From positions 1 to 64,000 of the forward strand of contig JAFGEF010000040.1 in NCBI GenBank assembly GCA_016931715.1: a stretch of 64,000 nt of DNA. The letters run 5' to 3'. This stretch comes from Sedimentisphaerales bacterium. Lineage in GTDB: Bacteria; Planctomycetota; Phycisphaerae; Sedimentisphaerales; Anaerobacaceae. The notes below the pieces were generated by a model. The model had not been told where the DNA came from and did no database searches. It saw nothing but the letters and a program-made list of their open reading frames with translations. Made by a program: the position numbers and the translations under genes. Positions 34,299 through 43,205 of the stretch are shown one piece after another; position 1 is the stretch's first letter; every line of letters starts with the position of its first letter.

Positions 34299-34494
34299 GT
34301 AATTTCTTTTTTGGAAAATGCCTAAAAATTGCTGGACCGGTAATTTTATAGAAATCATAATAGATAATTCAGGAAATATGAGTAATATATTTAAAATAAT
34401 ATTGAGGTTTTAGTTGATAATATAAACAAAAATATATAATATCGATATAATATTATATTATCGGACGCATTAAATTCAGAAGAGTCAAATAAAC
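34299..34494. other. AT-rich intergenic stretch between fliC and DUF4186
   Basis: Divergent upstream region with runs of A/T and a palindromic stretch around ATATCGATAT (34438-34447). A weak + strand promoter for the DUF4186 gene may be TTGATA (34414-34419), 15 bases, TATAAT (34435-34440). No gene is visible. Confidence 0.35.
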
Positions 34495-34839
34495 ATGGAA
34501 CAATTATTTTACAGGCTGGCCAAATCAAAGTTCCGAAGCAGATTCAGGCTTAATAAAAAAGAGTTACAGTATCTGCATGATAAAGGATTATCCGTTATAG
34601 AGCAGCATGCACGTGACTTTATAAAGGAACGCCTTGCTCCTGCATTACCAAAAAATGATGGAAAGCAGACACCAATGAGGAACCATCCTGTTTTCGTAGC
34701 TCAACATGCAACTGCTACGTGCTGCAGAAAGTGTCTTGCAAAATGGCACGGAATCAAGATAGGGCTGTCGCTTACTCAACAACAGTCAGATTATATTGTT
34801 TCAGTGATAATGTACTGGCTGAAGGAATACAATGAATGA
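34495..34839 (+). CDS. DUF4186 family protein
   Basis: 114 residues. Diagnostic segments are S-K-F-R-S-R-F-R-L near residue 12, N-D-G-K-Q-T-P-M-R-N-H-P-V-F-V-A-Q-H-A-T-A-T-C and C-L-A-K-W-H-G-I. Conserved His and two Cys pairs suggest a metal-binding site. The family is short, widespread and uncharacterised. It stands alone on the + strand, converging on the cyclotransferase-fusion gene 64 bases away. Confidence 0.88.
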   Translation: MEQLFYRLAKSKFRSRFRLNKKELQYLHDKGLSVIEQHARDFIKERLAPALPKNDGKQTPMRNHPVFVAQHATATCCRKCLAKWHGIKIGLSLTQQQSDYIVSVIMYWLKEYNE

Positions 34840-34903
34840 TGTGATAACGGAAACTTTGCTGATTTATGCAAATAAGCACTTATATAACTTGTATGAATCA
34901 AAA

Positions 34904-36898
34904 TTAAGAACCGGAAGTTTCCTGTATTTTTTCAATCTGCTGATTGAACATTCTAAGCTGCATATCAATGGCAGTAATCGCCCATTCAATATAATGCATT
35001 TCGTGAGCCGGTTTGTGATGCCCCTCGTTGAGAAGTCCGTCATGTACGGCCTTGAGAAACGTATTTATCGTATGCGTACTGATTTTATCGGGCTTTAGAG
35101 ACCATTTCTTCAGAAGATCGAAATCTTCGCGCAGCTTCTTCGACGAATTTAACTGCTCGGCTGTCAAATAATCACCCGGATTGATAGACAACTGAAGCCC
35201 TTTAAGGCACATAATCAGAGGCTCATAGTTAGCTCTTTCATCCAGCCTTATAAATTTATACTGCTGAACATACGTTGTCACCTGGGCGGGAATCCTTTCG
35301 CCAATATCATCTGAAGGCATATACCACTTTCGTTTATTGGTCCTGGCAAAAACAAGCTCCTCTTTTACCCTTTCATCCCCCTGGAGAGTTCCGCGTACTT
35401 TTTGTATTGCCTTGCTATCCGGCGGTTTTGTTATTTCATCGTAAACCATCCTTGTCACCCAGAGTCTCCCGGCACCTTTTAATTCAGGTCCGCCGCCAAG
35501 AGCCAGCAGGCATTTTGCAAAACCCAGAGGCAAAACTTTTTGTTTTCCCACCTGCCTTTTACGCATTTGAAATGAAAGATGCAAACTGTGTGTAGGGACA
35601 TTATAAAAACTGATGATTTCGTGTATTAATTGATTAAGAAGCCATGGAGCCGAAGTCGCAGGACGGGATAATTCTCCTGCTAAATTTAGCCTTCCGGGCG
35701 CAAGCTCCAAAAAGCCGCTGCGGCGCTCCCTGCCGGCTGAGCCGGAATGATCATCAATATATCCGCCGAGCTTCCATGATAATACATCCAATCCGAAATC
35801 ACAGAAGTATTTAAAGCCGTCATATATCGGGTCATGGGCTTTTGAAATGCTTCTTTTTGGCTCCACGGCCGCTGGTCCGAGATTGCTAAGCTCGATTTCC
35901 AGACCCAGAGGGATAAGACCAAACTTAAGATTCGAGCGAATCAGATTCAGCCTGGTGCTGACAACACGGCGATCAAACAAATCTCTTGCTGCGCGCACTC
36001 CGTATTTTACATAATCTATCAAATCGTTTTTCGTGTACGGCAGCTTCCGAAGACAATCATTAAGAATCATATCAACCGCGGTGCTGTTGAAATTAATAAT
36101 TTGCATTGCCGCAAGCAAACTGACCGACCGGCTGAAATATCTTTTAGAGTTCCGCATATTTTCCAGCTCAAAACGATACTGAGTTTGAATATGTTCGTCA
36201 AGCTGATTGAGCAGAACCTGCTTAACAACAAGAGCAAGGTAATTTTTAATAAAAGGCACTGCCTGCGGGTCATCATATAAATGCTTTATTGACGGGCGAG
36301 GCCTGTCAAGCTCGCGTTCGAGATAATAGTCACTGACTGCATCCGAGCGATAATGACTTATCACAAGGTCACGCTCGGTAGTAGCAAGAAGCTCCCTGTC
36401 GGCACGGCGCTCAGCTTCGGCATCAGCAGATCTCTCGCCCGGGCGGGTGCGCTTTTTAATGAAGCTTTCAATGCGTTTTCGCAGCCACAGCTCATGAATC
36501 AGGTTGACATGGAACCTGTCGCCAAAACGTTTTTTCATCGAATCATGAGAAACCAGGAAAGCCTGTGCTTTCACCGGCCCGTCTGCCGTATTGATGCGTA
36601 CGCTCTCTCTTTGGTATCGCTGACCTTCATACTTGTCTATCACCGCCATAGCATCGGAAGGTACATCGTAAATCACAAGTCCCTCTATTCTTGATGATTC
36701 AGAAGCTACCGCATAAAAATAAACATTGTCAGGACTCACTCTCCTGTAACCCTGTAAAAATGCAGGCTCCGCCAAAAGAACATCACCGCTGTCAATCTTA
36801 GCCGCTTTCCTTGAAAAATCCAGTCCGCAGACAGACTGAAATATTTTGTGATCACGCAAAGACCCATAAACAAACAGGTTCACTTTTTTTTTACTCAT
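34904..36898 (-). CDS. Gamma-glutamylcyclotransferase (AIG2-like) fused to a putative GS-fold amidoligase
   Basis: 664 residues. Residues 1-135 are an AIG2/GGCT-like domain: F-V-Y-G-S-L-R at 9-15 and the catalytic-type glutamate in D-K-Y-E-G (E91). A charged linker (140-180, rich in Arg/Glu) leads to a large C-terminal region that I read as an amidoligase of the glutamine-synthetase/GCS-like fold. It has G-L-E-I-E-L (332-337, the metal-binding GxExE pattern), F-L-E-L-A-P-G (397-402) and H-S-L-H-L-S-F (437-443). Amidoligases and AIG2-type cyclotransferases are known to co-occur in gene neighbourhoods that make or edit gamma-glutamyl peptides. The second assignment rests on motifs only and could be wrong. 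Last gene of a minus-strand run after GT2 and GT-C genes. Confidence 0.7.
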   Translation of the reverse strand: MSKKKVNLFVYGSLRDHKIFQSVCGLDFSRKAAKIDSGDVLLAEPAFLQGYRRVSPDNVYFYAVASESSRIEGLVIYDVPSDAMAVIDKYEGQRYQRESVRINTADGPVKAQAFLVSHDSMKKRFGDRFHVNLIHELWLRKRIESFIKKRTRPGERSADAEAERRADRELLATTERDLVISHYRSDAVSDYYLERELDRPRPSIKHLYDDPQAVPFIKNYLALVVKQVLLNQLDEHIQTQYRFELENMRNSKRYFSRSVSLLAAMQIINFNSTAVDMILNDCLRKLPYTKNDLIDYVKYGVRAARDLFDRRVVSTRLNLIRSNLKFGLIPLGLEIELSNLGPAAVEPKRSISKAHDPIYDGFKYFCDFGLDVLSWKLGGYIDDHSGSAGRERRSGFLELAPGRLNLAGELSRPATSAPWLLNQLIHEIISFYNVPTHSLHLSFQMRKRQVGKQKVLPLGFAKCLLALGGGPELKGAGRLWVTRMVYDEITKPPDSKAIQKVRGTLQGDERVKEELVFARTNKRKWYMPSDDIGERIPAQVTTYVQQYKFIRLDERANYEPLIMCLKGLQLSINPGDYLTAEQLNSSKKLREDFDLLKKWSLKPDKISTHTINTFLKAVHDGLLNEGHHKPAHEMHYIEWAITAIDMQLRMFNQQIEKIQETSGS

Positions 36899-36987
36899 AA
36901 ATCTTTCTATCGTGATTCGTGGTTTGTGATTGAGATTTGTAATTCAATTCCCGATATACGTGTCACTATTCACCATACACGAACTTT

Positions 36988-37743
36988 TCAGTTTCCGCCG
37001 CGGATTTTTTTGTGTAACTTAAATAACTCCTTAAACGCACGAAGAATTACCCATGGATTAGCGCCGGTCTGCACTCCGGCTGCACGCGGGTAATGATTCA
37101 CACCTTTTTGAGTAATTTTATACCCTTTTCCGGACGCCCTCGCCAGAATCTCCGTATCGATAAGAGCGCCGGTGCTTGAAAGTTTAATATTATCGAATAT
37201 TTCTCTTTTGTATAACTTGAAGGCACAATCGATATCACGAATTCTCAGGCCAAAGAGCGTGCATACGAGCTTTGTCCAGCACCATGCGTTAATTTTTCGA
37301 ATCAGGCTGTCCCGGCGTTTTATGCGATAACAGCTTACAATATCATAATGTTCCATCAGAGGCAGCAGCGGGGGCAGTTCTTTTAAATCGAATTGACCGT
37401 CACCGTCTGTATAAAAAACATATTCTTTGGATGCAGCCTTAAAACCGGACTGCAGCGCTGCTCCATACCCGAGATTCCTGGGATGGTGAATCGCTTTTAC
37501 TCTTTTGTCCTTTCGGGACAGCTCATCAGCTATTTGACCTGTTTTATCTGCGCTGCCGTCATTGACTATAATAATTTCAAAATCCAAATCGAGCTTATTT
37601 AATACTTCAAACGCCTGTTCAGCAGTGCGAGCAACATTCCCCTCCTCATTATAACATGGGAAAAAAACGCTTAGAGATTTTACAGCCTGCTGGTTACAAG
37701 AGGAGTCACCTGTCCGGGATTTATGGCCATAATCTTCGACCAT
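36988..37743 (-). CDS. Family 2 glycosyltransferase (polyprenyl-phosphate mannose/glucose synthase type)
   Basis: 251 residues. GT-A fold with F-F-P-C-Y-N-E-E-G, V-N-D-G-S-A-D-K-T and the metal-binding D-G-D-G-Q-F-D in place of DxD. No C-terminal membrane anchor is seen, as in Dpm1-like enzymes that transfer mannose or glucose to a polyprenyl phosphate. It lies six bases after a GT-C-like membrane protein that could use such a lipid-linked sugar, so the two plausibly act in sequence at the inner membrane. GGTGG precedes the start codon. Confidence 0.92.
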   Translation of the reverse strand: MVEDYGHKSRTGDSSCNQQAVKSLSVFFPCYNEEGNVARTAEQAFEVLNKLDLDFEIIIVNDGSADKTGQIADELSRKDKRVKAIHHPRNLGYGAALQSGFKAASKEYVFYTDGDGQFDLKELPPLLPLMEHYDIVSCYRIKRRDSLIRKINAWCWTKLVCTLFGLRIRDIDCAFKLYKREIFDNIKLSSTGALIDTEILARASGKGYKITQKGVNHYPRAAGVQTGANPWVILRAFKELFKLHKKIRGGN

Positions 37744-37749
37744 ATAATG

Positions 37750-40425
37750 TCACCACCTTTTTTCCATTCCTATTCTTCTAAGCTCGCTTAAACAAAAATT
37801 ACGCTGAGTATCATAAGTATTTTTTAAATCTTCATTTTTCTGTAAAACTGCTGCCTGTGCCAAGTAATAATTCGCCAATCTCGCTGCTTCTACCTTAAGA
37901 CGATAGCCATCGATTTTTCTCCATTCTTCGTGTTTTTCGTCAAAATTTTTAGCATACTCTTCGCAGAACTCTCTGACATCGCTGCGTAATTCCGCAAACC
38001 TGGCGGCATCAAGAATTAATGCTAAAATCGGAGCAGGAGAAGGATTGGCTTGAAACGCCAGTTTAGCATCCTTCAAACCCTGTTCTTTATCCTTCAACAT
38101 CGGCTCATACACCAGTAATTTATGAGCGCGGTTAAGATTCGCATGATATTCATCAGGATATATAGTCTCGCCTGTAAGAATACCATCGTAAAGTTTCTTG
38201 CCCTGCGGCGTCCTGATATCAACCAGCAGCTTTTGCTTGTCATTAAAGAAAACAAGTCTCCAAAACTCATGAAGCTCAAGCGACTTGAATGTATAGTAAG
38301 AGGAAGATTTTTCAGGATCCGGGTCATTAAAAATACTGGCCGGCATCAGCATCGTCCACACATTGCGTTTTCTAAGCTGCTCATCCATAAACTCGCCGAT
38401 TTCCTTAAAATCGTCTTCTGTAAGTACCAGGTTCCTGATTTTTGCCTCTCTGAGAATTCTCTGTGTTATTTCTCCTCCTGCCAGTATATAAGACCATTCG
38501 TCAAAAGTCACTCGATTATATGCAGCCTGCGCCCTGCCATCCATAAATAACTGAAGAGGCGTGAATCCATTAGAATCCGGCTCCTGTCCCCAGGCAATAA
38601 AACCGCCCTCGGTCCAGTAGTTAAACATTTTCCCCTCCAATTTATTATCTTTTATAAACTTCATAGTATAGAAGGGTTTTGCATCAGAAGCCGTCATCCT
38701 CATAAAAACAGAACTGAATTTCGGATCATTGGGCCACGGGTCAAGATAGACACACTTAAATTTCAAACCCCACCATGTCCCGAAAAATATAACAGCCAAA
38801 GCGCCAGCGGCAATAAATGTATGCTGAAGATTTCGCGGCATCTCAGGAATGACAAATTTTCCGCCCATAACAAAATTATGCCTGGCTGAAACAACATGAA
38901 TCAGTTGAGTCAAAAACATCGCAGCAATCGGGCATCCCGCAACGCCGGCTATCGGTATGAACCTGCGTGACCGAATAGCCATATAAATAGTCAGAGCCGC
39001 TATAATTATCATAACAATATCAATATGGGGCCACTGAAAACTGCCGGAATCGTTCTTTTTCCGACGAGGATACCGGCTGTCAGAACCGGGAACAAATATC
39101 ATGGCTAAAAACCAGCCGATAAATACAACACTTATAATGATAAACATTAATAAAAACGGTACTGCAGTACCGACAGGATTAGTCCAGTCAAACGCCGGAT
39201 GCCATTCATGAATGTCACGCCATCTCTCGGCATTTTTGCTTACACTGATAACAAAGGTATGAGTCAGGTTTGTCAGGTGGAAAGGATTTAATAAAATAGA
39301 AGCCAAAAAAGCAGCGATAAATGCCCCGATTGAATGATACACACCTTTCCAGCCCACAGAGACCAGCCTGTTCTTGAAAAAAATAAGGGTAATATCTAAT
39401 ACGACCAGCAAAATGGTAAACAGGAATAACGCTAATACAGTCGAAGTCTTAATTTTCACTTCCGGATCGTCTGGCACTGCTTTGGCGATTACAAAAAATA
39501 AAAAAGGCCATGCGGCAATATTGTATAAAATCGCTGTCCATTTTCGATTGAGACAGGTAAGCAAGTGCAGCCCGATAAACGGAATCATCATAATAAATAC
39601 ATATATATAACCGCCATGAACATTGCACCAGAAAACAACCAATGGAACGATAAGCCATATATACAATTTATTTCGATATAACGTCAGTGCGAGAATGAGC
39701 AGAAAAACCGCAACAAGCATATTTGAGAAACCAGCCGGACGAATATCGAGAAAAGACCTGCCGATAAACAGTGCAAAACATGAAAAAACAACCGCCAAAA
39801 ACCGATTTGCTCCAATTATCCGGGAGACGTAATAAACACAAATCACCGTAATAATATAAATTACGAATTTCCAATAAACCAAAGCATTGGACGTAAAGCT
39901 AACACCGTCTGCATATGAAGATTGAGGGACCAGCTTATAAAAAATAACATGCGTAAGCCAGTTCTGATTGATCCAGCCTGTCGAGTGAATCCACTTTACA
40001 AAAGATTTTTCCCACTGGGGCCAGTTTTCGAAATTTGCGCATTTATCAGCCCACCATCTCATTAGCGAATATTTCATTCCGCTTTCATATCCCGCATCTC
40101 TTCTAAGAGCATTGGCGTATTCAGTCATTGTTTCTACTGTCGGTCCTGCTTTATGTGAATTTGCACTGAAAGGCTCGACTGTATTCACGCCGTGATTTGC
40201 GAAATGACGCCCGCATGCCATTGCCACCCATGTATCACCGGCGGCAACCATATGCGTACAGGCATGAAATGTAAAAATAAGCATAGCTATCCAGCCCAAA
40301 ATCATAGGCCAGCCGGCAAATGCTTCACGTATCGCAGGTTTTACAGGTTCTTCTGCGTTCACGGGATTATTTGCTTCCTGTGCTCCCTGTGGATTATTTT
40401 GTTTTCTCTTTGCAGATTTATTCAT
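37750..40425 (-). CDS. Large GT-C-like membrane protein, possible lipid-linked-sugar glycosyltransferase
   Basis: 891 residues. A polar N-terminal 35 residues is followed by about a dozen membrane helices (to residue 560) and a soluble C-terminal domain of about 330 residues with helical-repeat character. The first external loop has G-D-T-W-V-A-M-A-C-G-R-H and later N-Q-N-W-L-T-H, the loop pattern seen in GT-C proteins of the PMT/ArnT-like clan found widely in planctomycetes. Catalytic identity is not proven. It directly precedes the GT2 gene (six bases), and the sigma/anti-sigma pair lies 140 bases upstream on the same strand. Confidence 0.75.
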   Translation of the reverse strand: MNKSAKRKQNNPQGAQEANNPVNAEEPVKPAIREAFAGWPMILGWIAMLIFTFHACTHMVAAGDTWVAMACGRHFANHGVNTVEPFSANSHKAGPTVETMTEYANALRRDAGYESGMKYSLMRWWADKCANFENWPQWEKSFVKWIHSTGWINQNWLTHVIFYKLVPQSSYADGVSFTSNALVYWKFVIYIITVICVYYVSRIIGANRFLAVVFSCFALFIGRSFLDIRPAGFSNMLVAVFLLILALTLYRNKLYIWLIVPLVVFWCNVHGGYIYVFIMMIPFIGLHLLTCLNRKWTAILYNIAAWPFLFFVIAKAVPDDPEVKIKTSTVLALFLFTILLVVLDITLIFFKNRLVSVGWKGVYHSIGAFIAAFLASILLNPFHLTNLTHTFVISVSKNAERWRDIHEWHPAFDWTNPVGTAVPFLLMFIIISVVFIGWFLAMIFVPGSDSRYPRRKKNDSGSFQWPHIDIVMIIIAALTIYMAIRSRRFIPIAGVAGCPIAAMFLTQLIHVVSARHNFVMGGKFVIPEMPRNLQHTFIAAGALAVIFFGTWWGLKFKCVYLDPWPNDPKFSSVFMRMTASDAKPFYTMKFIKDNKLEGKMFNYWTEGGFIAWGQEPDSNGFTPLQLFMDGRAQAAYNRVTFDEWSYILAGGEITQRILREAKIRNLVLTEDDFKEIGEFMDEQLRKRNVWTMLMPASIFNDPDPEKSSSYYTFKSLELHEFWRLVFFNDKQKLLVDIRTPQGKKLYDGILTGETIYPDEYHANLNRAHKLLVYEPMLKDKEQGLKDAKLAFQANPSPAPILALILDAARFAELRSDVREFCEEYAKNFDEKHEEWRKIDGYRLKVEAARLANYYLAQAAVLQKNEDLKNTYDTQRNFCLSELRRIGMEKRW

Positions 40426-40567
40426 TTTTTATTCTTCCATTATTTATCGTGAATCGTGAATTATGCTCTGCTAACCGTAATATTAATCACGAAGCATAAA
40501 TACTATATTATAGCTTCTTCTATATATCGTCAAGGATAAGGTTAAAGGTTGAAATATGCCCTAAATA

Positions 40568-40990
40568 TTAAAACACATTATTGGAAGCTATTTGACGCTC
40601 CCAATTCGTTAATATCACACTTTCCCTTTCAATATTCAGACGCGGCAGATTGTAATTAATCAGGTTTGTATCCTGTATAAAAGAATCATTCAAATCGTTC
40701 GGATTATTAATTCCCTCATGCGGGATATGTGGAGATATGGAAGGCCCGATATTTATTATGATTATTACAACCAATATCAAAACAATCGCGGCGCTCGCAC
40801 CATAACCCCATATTCCAAACCTCTGCCGGATCGGATGCACATAAACATTTTTGTTTGGTTCTCTCGGAATTGCATCGAGAAGTTTTGCTTTTAATGTCAC
40901 TGGGACATCCAACTCACCTATGGATCGCAATTTAGCTTTTAGTGATTTTAACGTAACTTCGTCCTTATTGAAATTCTGATTTTCTTTCAT
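40568..40990 (-). CDS. Putative anti-sigma factor, single-span membrane protein
   Basis: 140 residues from the ATG at 40990, two bases after the sigma factor's stop codon and preceded by AGGAT. A short cytoplasmic region (1-60) holds the sequence S-L-K-A-K-L-R-S-I-G-E-L-D-V-P-V-T-L-K. One membrane helix lies at about 78-98, and the periplasmic part is polar. No HxxxCxxC zinc motif is present, so it is not a ZAS-type anti-sigma factor. The call rests on position and topology. Confidence 0.6.
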   Translation of the reverse strand: MKENQNFNKDEVTLKSLKAKLRSIGELDVPVTLKAKLLDAIPREPNKNVYVHPIRQRFGIWGYGASAAIVLILVVIIIINIGPSISPHIPHEGINNPNDLNDSFIQDTNLINYNLPRLNIERESVILTNWERQIASNNVF

Positions 40991-40992
40991 GA

Positions 40993-41544
40993 TTATATCC
41001 TGCCAGATAAAATTTTTCTTAATTTTATTATCGCCTGATTTGTTCGCCATTTAATCGTTCCGACCGGCTCCATCAACACACTTTCCATTTCACGATAGCT
41101 AAGACCCTGAATATAATGCAGTACAATTACGGCATATTCCGCCGGTTCTAATTTCTGCATTGCTTCAAATATAATTCGTGAATACTCATCTTTCGTTATA
41201 ATCTTTAATGGATCCGAATCCGTTTGCGTTGCGAATGACTTTTCCCTGAATTCATCTGCTAATGCAGAACTCTGTCTGGATTTTCGTTCCGAGTCAAGAA
41301 ACTTATTGTATGCAATTCGATACAGCCATGTCTTTAGAGACGCCTGCTGCTTATAACCGTTAATATTAGCCCATGCAGAGGTGAAAGTATCCTGGGTCAA
41401 ATCTTCTGCGGCATTCTTGTCACCGCAAAGATATGCAAGAAAGCTGAAGACAGACTTATAATATTGACATATTACAGCCTCAAAGGCTTCCGGTTCGCCC
41501 TTTCTGATACCACGTAAAATGTGTCTTTCAAGCCCTTGCAGCAC
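40993..41544 (-). CDS. ECF-type RNA polymerase sigma factor
   Basis: 183 residues from a GTG with GGAG six bases upstream. Region 2 has Y-K-S-V-F-S-F-L-A-Y-L-C-G-D, D-L-T-Q-D-T-F-T-S-A-W and L-K-T-W-L-Y-R-I-A-Y-N. Region 4 has L-S-Y-R-E-M-E-S-V-L and G-T-I-K-W-R-T-N-Q-A. It probably controls its own operon in response to an envelope signal relayed by the membrane protein encoded next. The glycosyltransferase and amidoligase-fusion genes downstream on the same strand are candidate targets. Confidence 0.92.
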   Translation of the reverse strand: MLQGLERHILRGIRKGEPEAFEAVICQYYKSVFSFLAYLCGDKNAAEDLTQDTFTSAWANINGYKQQASLKTWLYRIAYNKFLDSERKSRQSSALADEFREKSFATQTDSDPLKIITKDEYSRIIFEAMQKLEPAEYAVIVLHYIQGLSYREMESVLMEPVGTIKWRTNQAIIKLRKILSGRI

Positions 41545-41652
41545 TCATTTCTCCAAATAGATAAGTTTGTATCCTTTACTAATAATATAGACGAATCAGA
41601 GTGCGCAGGTGTTTGCAAAAAAAGAAAAATTATCTAAAAATCTGCAAAATCA

Positions 41653-41811
41653 GTTACAGAACTAATGTTCTGTAACTTAACAAATGAAGGGTGTCATTCT
41701 GAGTGTGCCGTAAGGTATCCCTAAGGGAAAACGAAGAATCCGGGCATCGATAGCCAGATGTTTCGCCTTTCGGCTCAACATGACAACTTATCATATTAAG
41801 TATTACAGAAC
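41653..41811. repeat. Nested inverted-repeat element of the GTCATTCTGAG type
   Basis: Innermost arms: GTCATTCTGAG (41692-41702) against CTCAACATGAC (about 41774-41784), with internal CGAAGAATC and TTTCGCCTTTCGGCTCAAC. Outer arms: GTTCTGTAACTTAA (41667-41680) against TTAAGTATTACAGAAC (41796-41811). A perfect 10-bp palindrome GTTACAGAAC/GTTCTGTAAC sits at 41653-41676. It fills the gap between the sigma factor and aminotransferase genes. Sequences of this kind are dispersed in many bacterial genomes as non-coding mobile or REP-like elements. Confidence 0.65.
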
Positions 41812-41842
41812 CAGGCTATAGCAGAAAATATAGATAATTTTA

Positions 41843-43030
41843 TCAGCTTAGCCATTTTTCGATTCTATCCAAACCTTTGGTAATCTGCTCAAGTGAACAG
41901 GCAAAACTTAAACGCACATTATTGTCACATCCAAACGCATTACCGGGCACTAATGCGACATTTGCCTGCTCCAAAAGCGCTTGTGCGAAATTCATACTGT
42001 CTGTTATTTTTACACCGCCGATTTCACGCCCAAAATGGCCTGAAACATCAGGAAAACAGTAAAATGCCCCGGTCGGTTCCGAGCATTCGAGGCCCTTGAT
42101 TGCATTGAGACGTTCAGCCATATACTTGCCCCGGCGTTCAAATTCCAGTCTCATTTTTTCTATGGTCGGGCCGGCCTGTTCGCCCAGAGCAGCTATCGCC
42201 GCATATTGGGCAAAAGTAACCGGATTGCTGGTCATGTGATCCTGCAGACGACTCATCGCCTTAATTACATCGAGCGGTCCGGCGGTATAACCAAGGCGCC
42301 AGCCAGTCATGGAAAATGCCTTGCTGAAGCCGTTCATTGTCAGTGTTCTTTCAAATGCATCCTTGCTCACTGACGCAAAACTCACAAATTTCGTATCGCC
42401 ATAAACAAGCTTTTCGTACATTTCATCCGAAATAACGCTCACATTCGTTCCTTCAAGAACCTGTGCAAGCGCCGTTTGCTCATCAGGTGTATAAGTAAAA
42501 CCACCCGGATTATTTGGAGAATTCAGCACAAACATAGCTGTTTTTTTCTTTATTGCCTTTTTCAACTGAGCCGGGGTAATTTTATAACCGGTACTCTTAT
42601 CAGTTTGAATAATCTTTGGAGTTGCACCGGCAAGCTTTATCGCCTCTACGTATGTTACCCAGTACGGCGCCGGCAGAATCACCTCATCACCCGGGTCAAG
42701 AACAGCCTGCATCGCCTCATAAACCGAGTGTTTTCCTCCTATATTGACAACAACCTGATTAGGACTGTAGGCCAGAGCATTATCTTTTTGAAGCTTTTGA
42801 GCAATTGCAGTCCGCAACTCGATGATACCGGCTGCAGGTGTATATTTGGTTTTTCCGGCTTTTAAAGCTGCTATGGCGGCATCTTTGATATAGTCTGGCG
42901 TATCAAAATCGGGTTCTCCTGCGCCAAAACCTACTACATCTACACCTTTGGCTTTCAATTCCTGCGCACGCGCAGTTACCGCTATTGTAGCTGAAGGAGG
43001 CACATTTTGTGCTCTTTTGCTTACTTTCAT
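41843..43030 (-). CDS. Class I aspartate/aromatic aminotransferase (PLP)
   Basis: 395 residues, the subgroup I-beta size. Seen in order are the substrate-loop motif G-A-G-E-P-D-F-D-T-P, the P-Y-W-V-T-Y aromatic stacking segment, N-S-P-N-N-P-G-G, the S-D-E-M-Y-E strand with the pyridine-binding Asp, the Schiff-base lysine in S-G-F-S-K-A-F-S-M-T-G-W-R-L-G-Y, and R-L-S-F-A-C for the alpha-carboxylate Arg. Probably aspartate aminotransferase, though prephenate or other substrates are possible. AAAGGA precedes the ATG. Confidence 0.94.
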   Translation of the reverse strand: MKVSKRAQNVPPSATIAVTARAQELKAKGVDVVGFGAGEPDFDTPDYIKDAAIAALKAGKTKYTPAAGIIELRTAIAQKLQKDNALAYSPNQVVVNIGGKHSVYEAMQAVLDPGDEVILPAPYWVTYVEAIKLAGATPKIIQTDKSTGYKITPAQLKKAIKKKTAMFVLNSPNNPGGFTYTPDEQTALAQVLEGTNVSVISDEMYEKLVYGDTKFVSFASVSKDAFERTLTMNGFSKAFSMTGWRLGYTAGPLDVIKAMSRLQDHMTSNPVTFAQYAAIAALGEQAGPTIEKMRLEFERRGKYMAERLNAIKGLECSEPTGAFYCFPDVSGHFGREIGGVKITDSMNFAQALLEQANVALVPGNAFGCDNNVRLSFACSLEQITKGLDRIEKWLS

Positions 43031-43070
43031 ATTTTTTCTATCCTTTCTGTGTTAGTATCTATTTTTCACA

Positions 43071-43100
43071 TTATTAAAGCAGAATAATATGCAGAGTCAA
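43071..43100 (-). promoter_or_regulatory. Promoter of the aminotransferase gene
   Basis: Minus strand TTGACT (43100-43095), 18 bases, TAATAA (43076-43071), about 40 bases before the start codon. Confidence 0.4.
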
Positions 43101-43169
43101 GAAAATTGATATGCTCCTGAAAAACGGCTTCCATTGATGGCATACAAAGAAAAACGATTGTTAAATCTA

Positions 43170-43198
43170 TTGACATAAACACTTGTAATTGCTAATCT
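43170..43198 (+). promoter_or_regulatory. Promoter abutting the lipoprotein gene
   Basis: TTGACA (43170-43175), 17 bases, TAATCT (43193-43198). The ATG at 43206 is seven bases after the -10 box and has no Shine-Dalgarno, so a leaderless message is likely. Confidence 0.6.
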
Positions 43199-43205
43199 TA
43201 ACTAT

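Noticed and set aside
34832-35098. 88-codon frame after the DUF4186 gene
   Set aside because: Most of it is antisense to the cyclotransferase-fusion gene, with no known motif; the ATG overlap is probably fortuitous.
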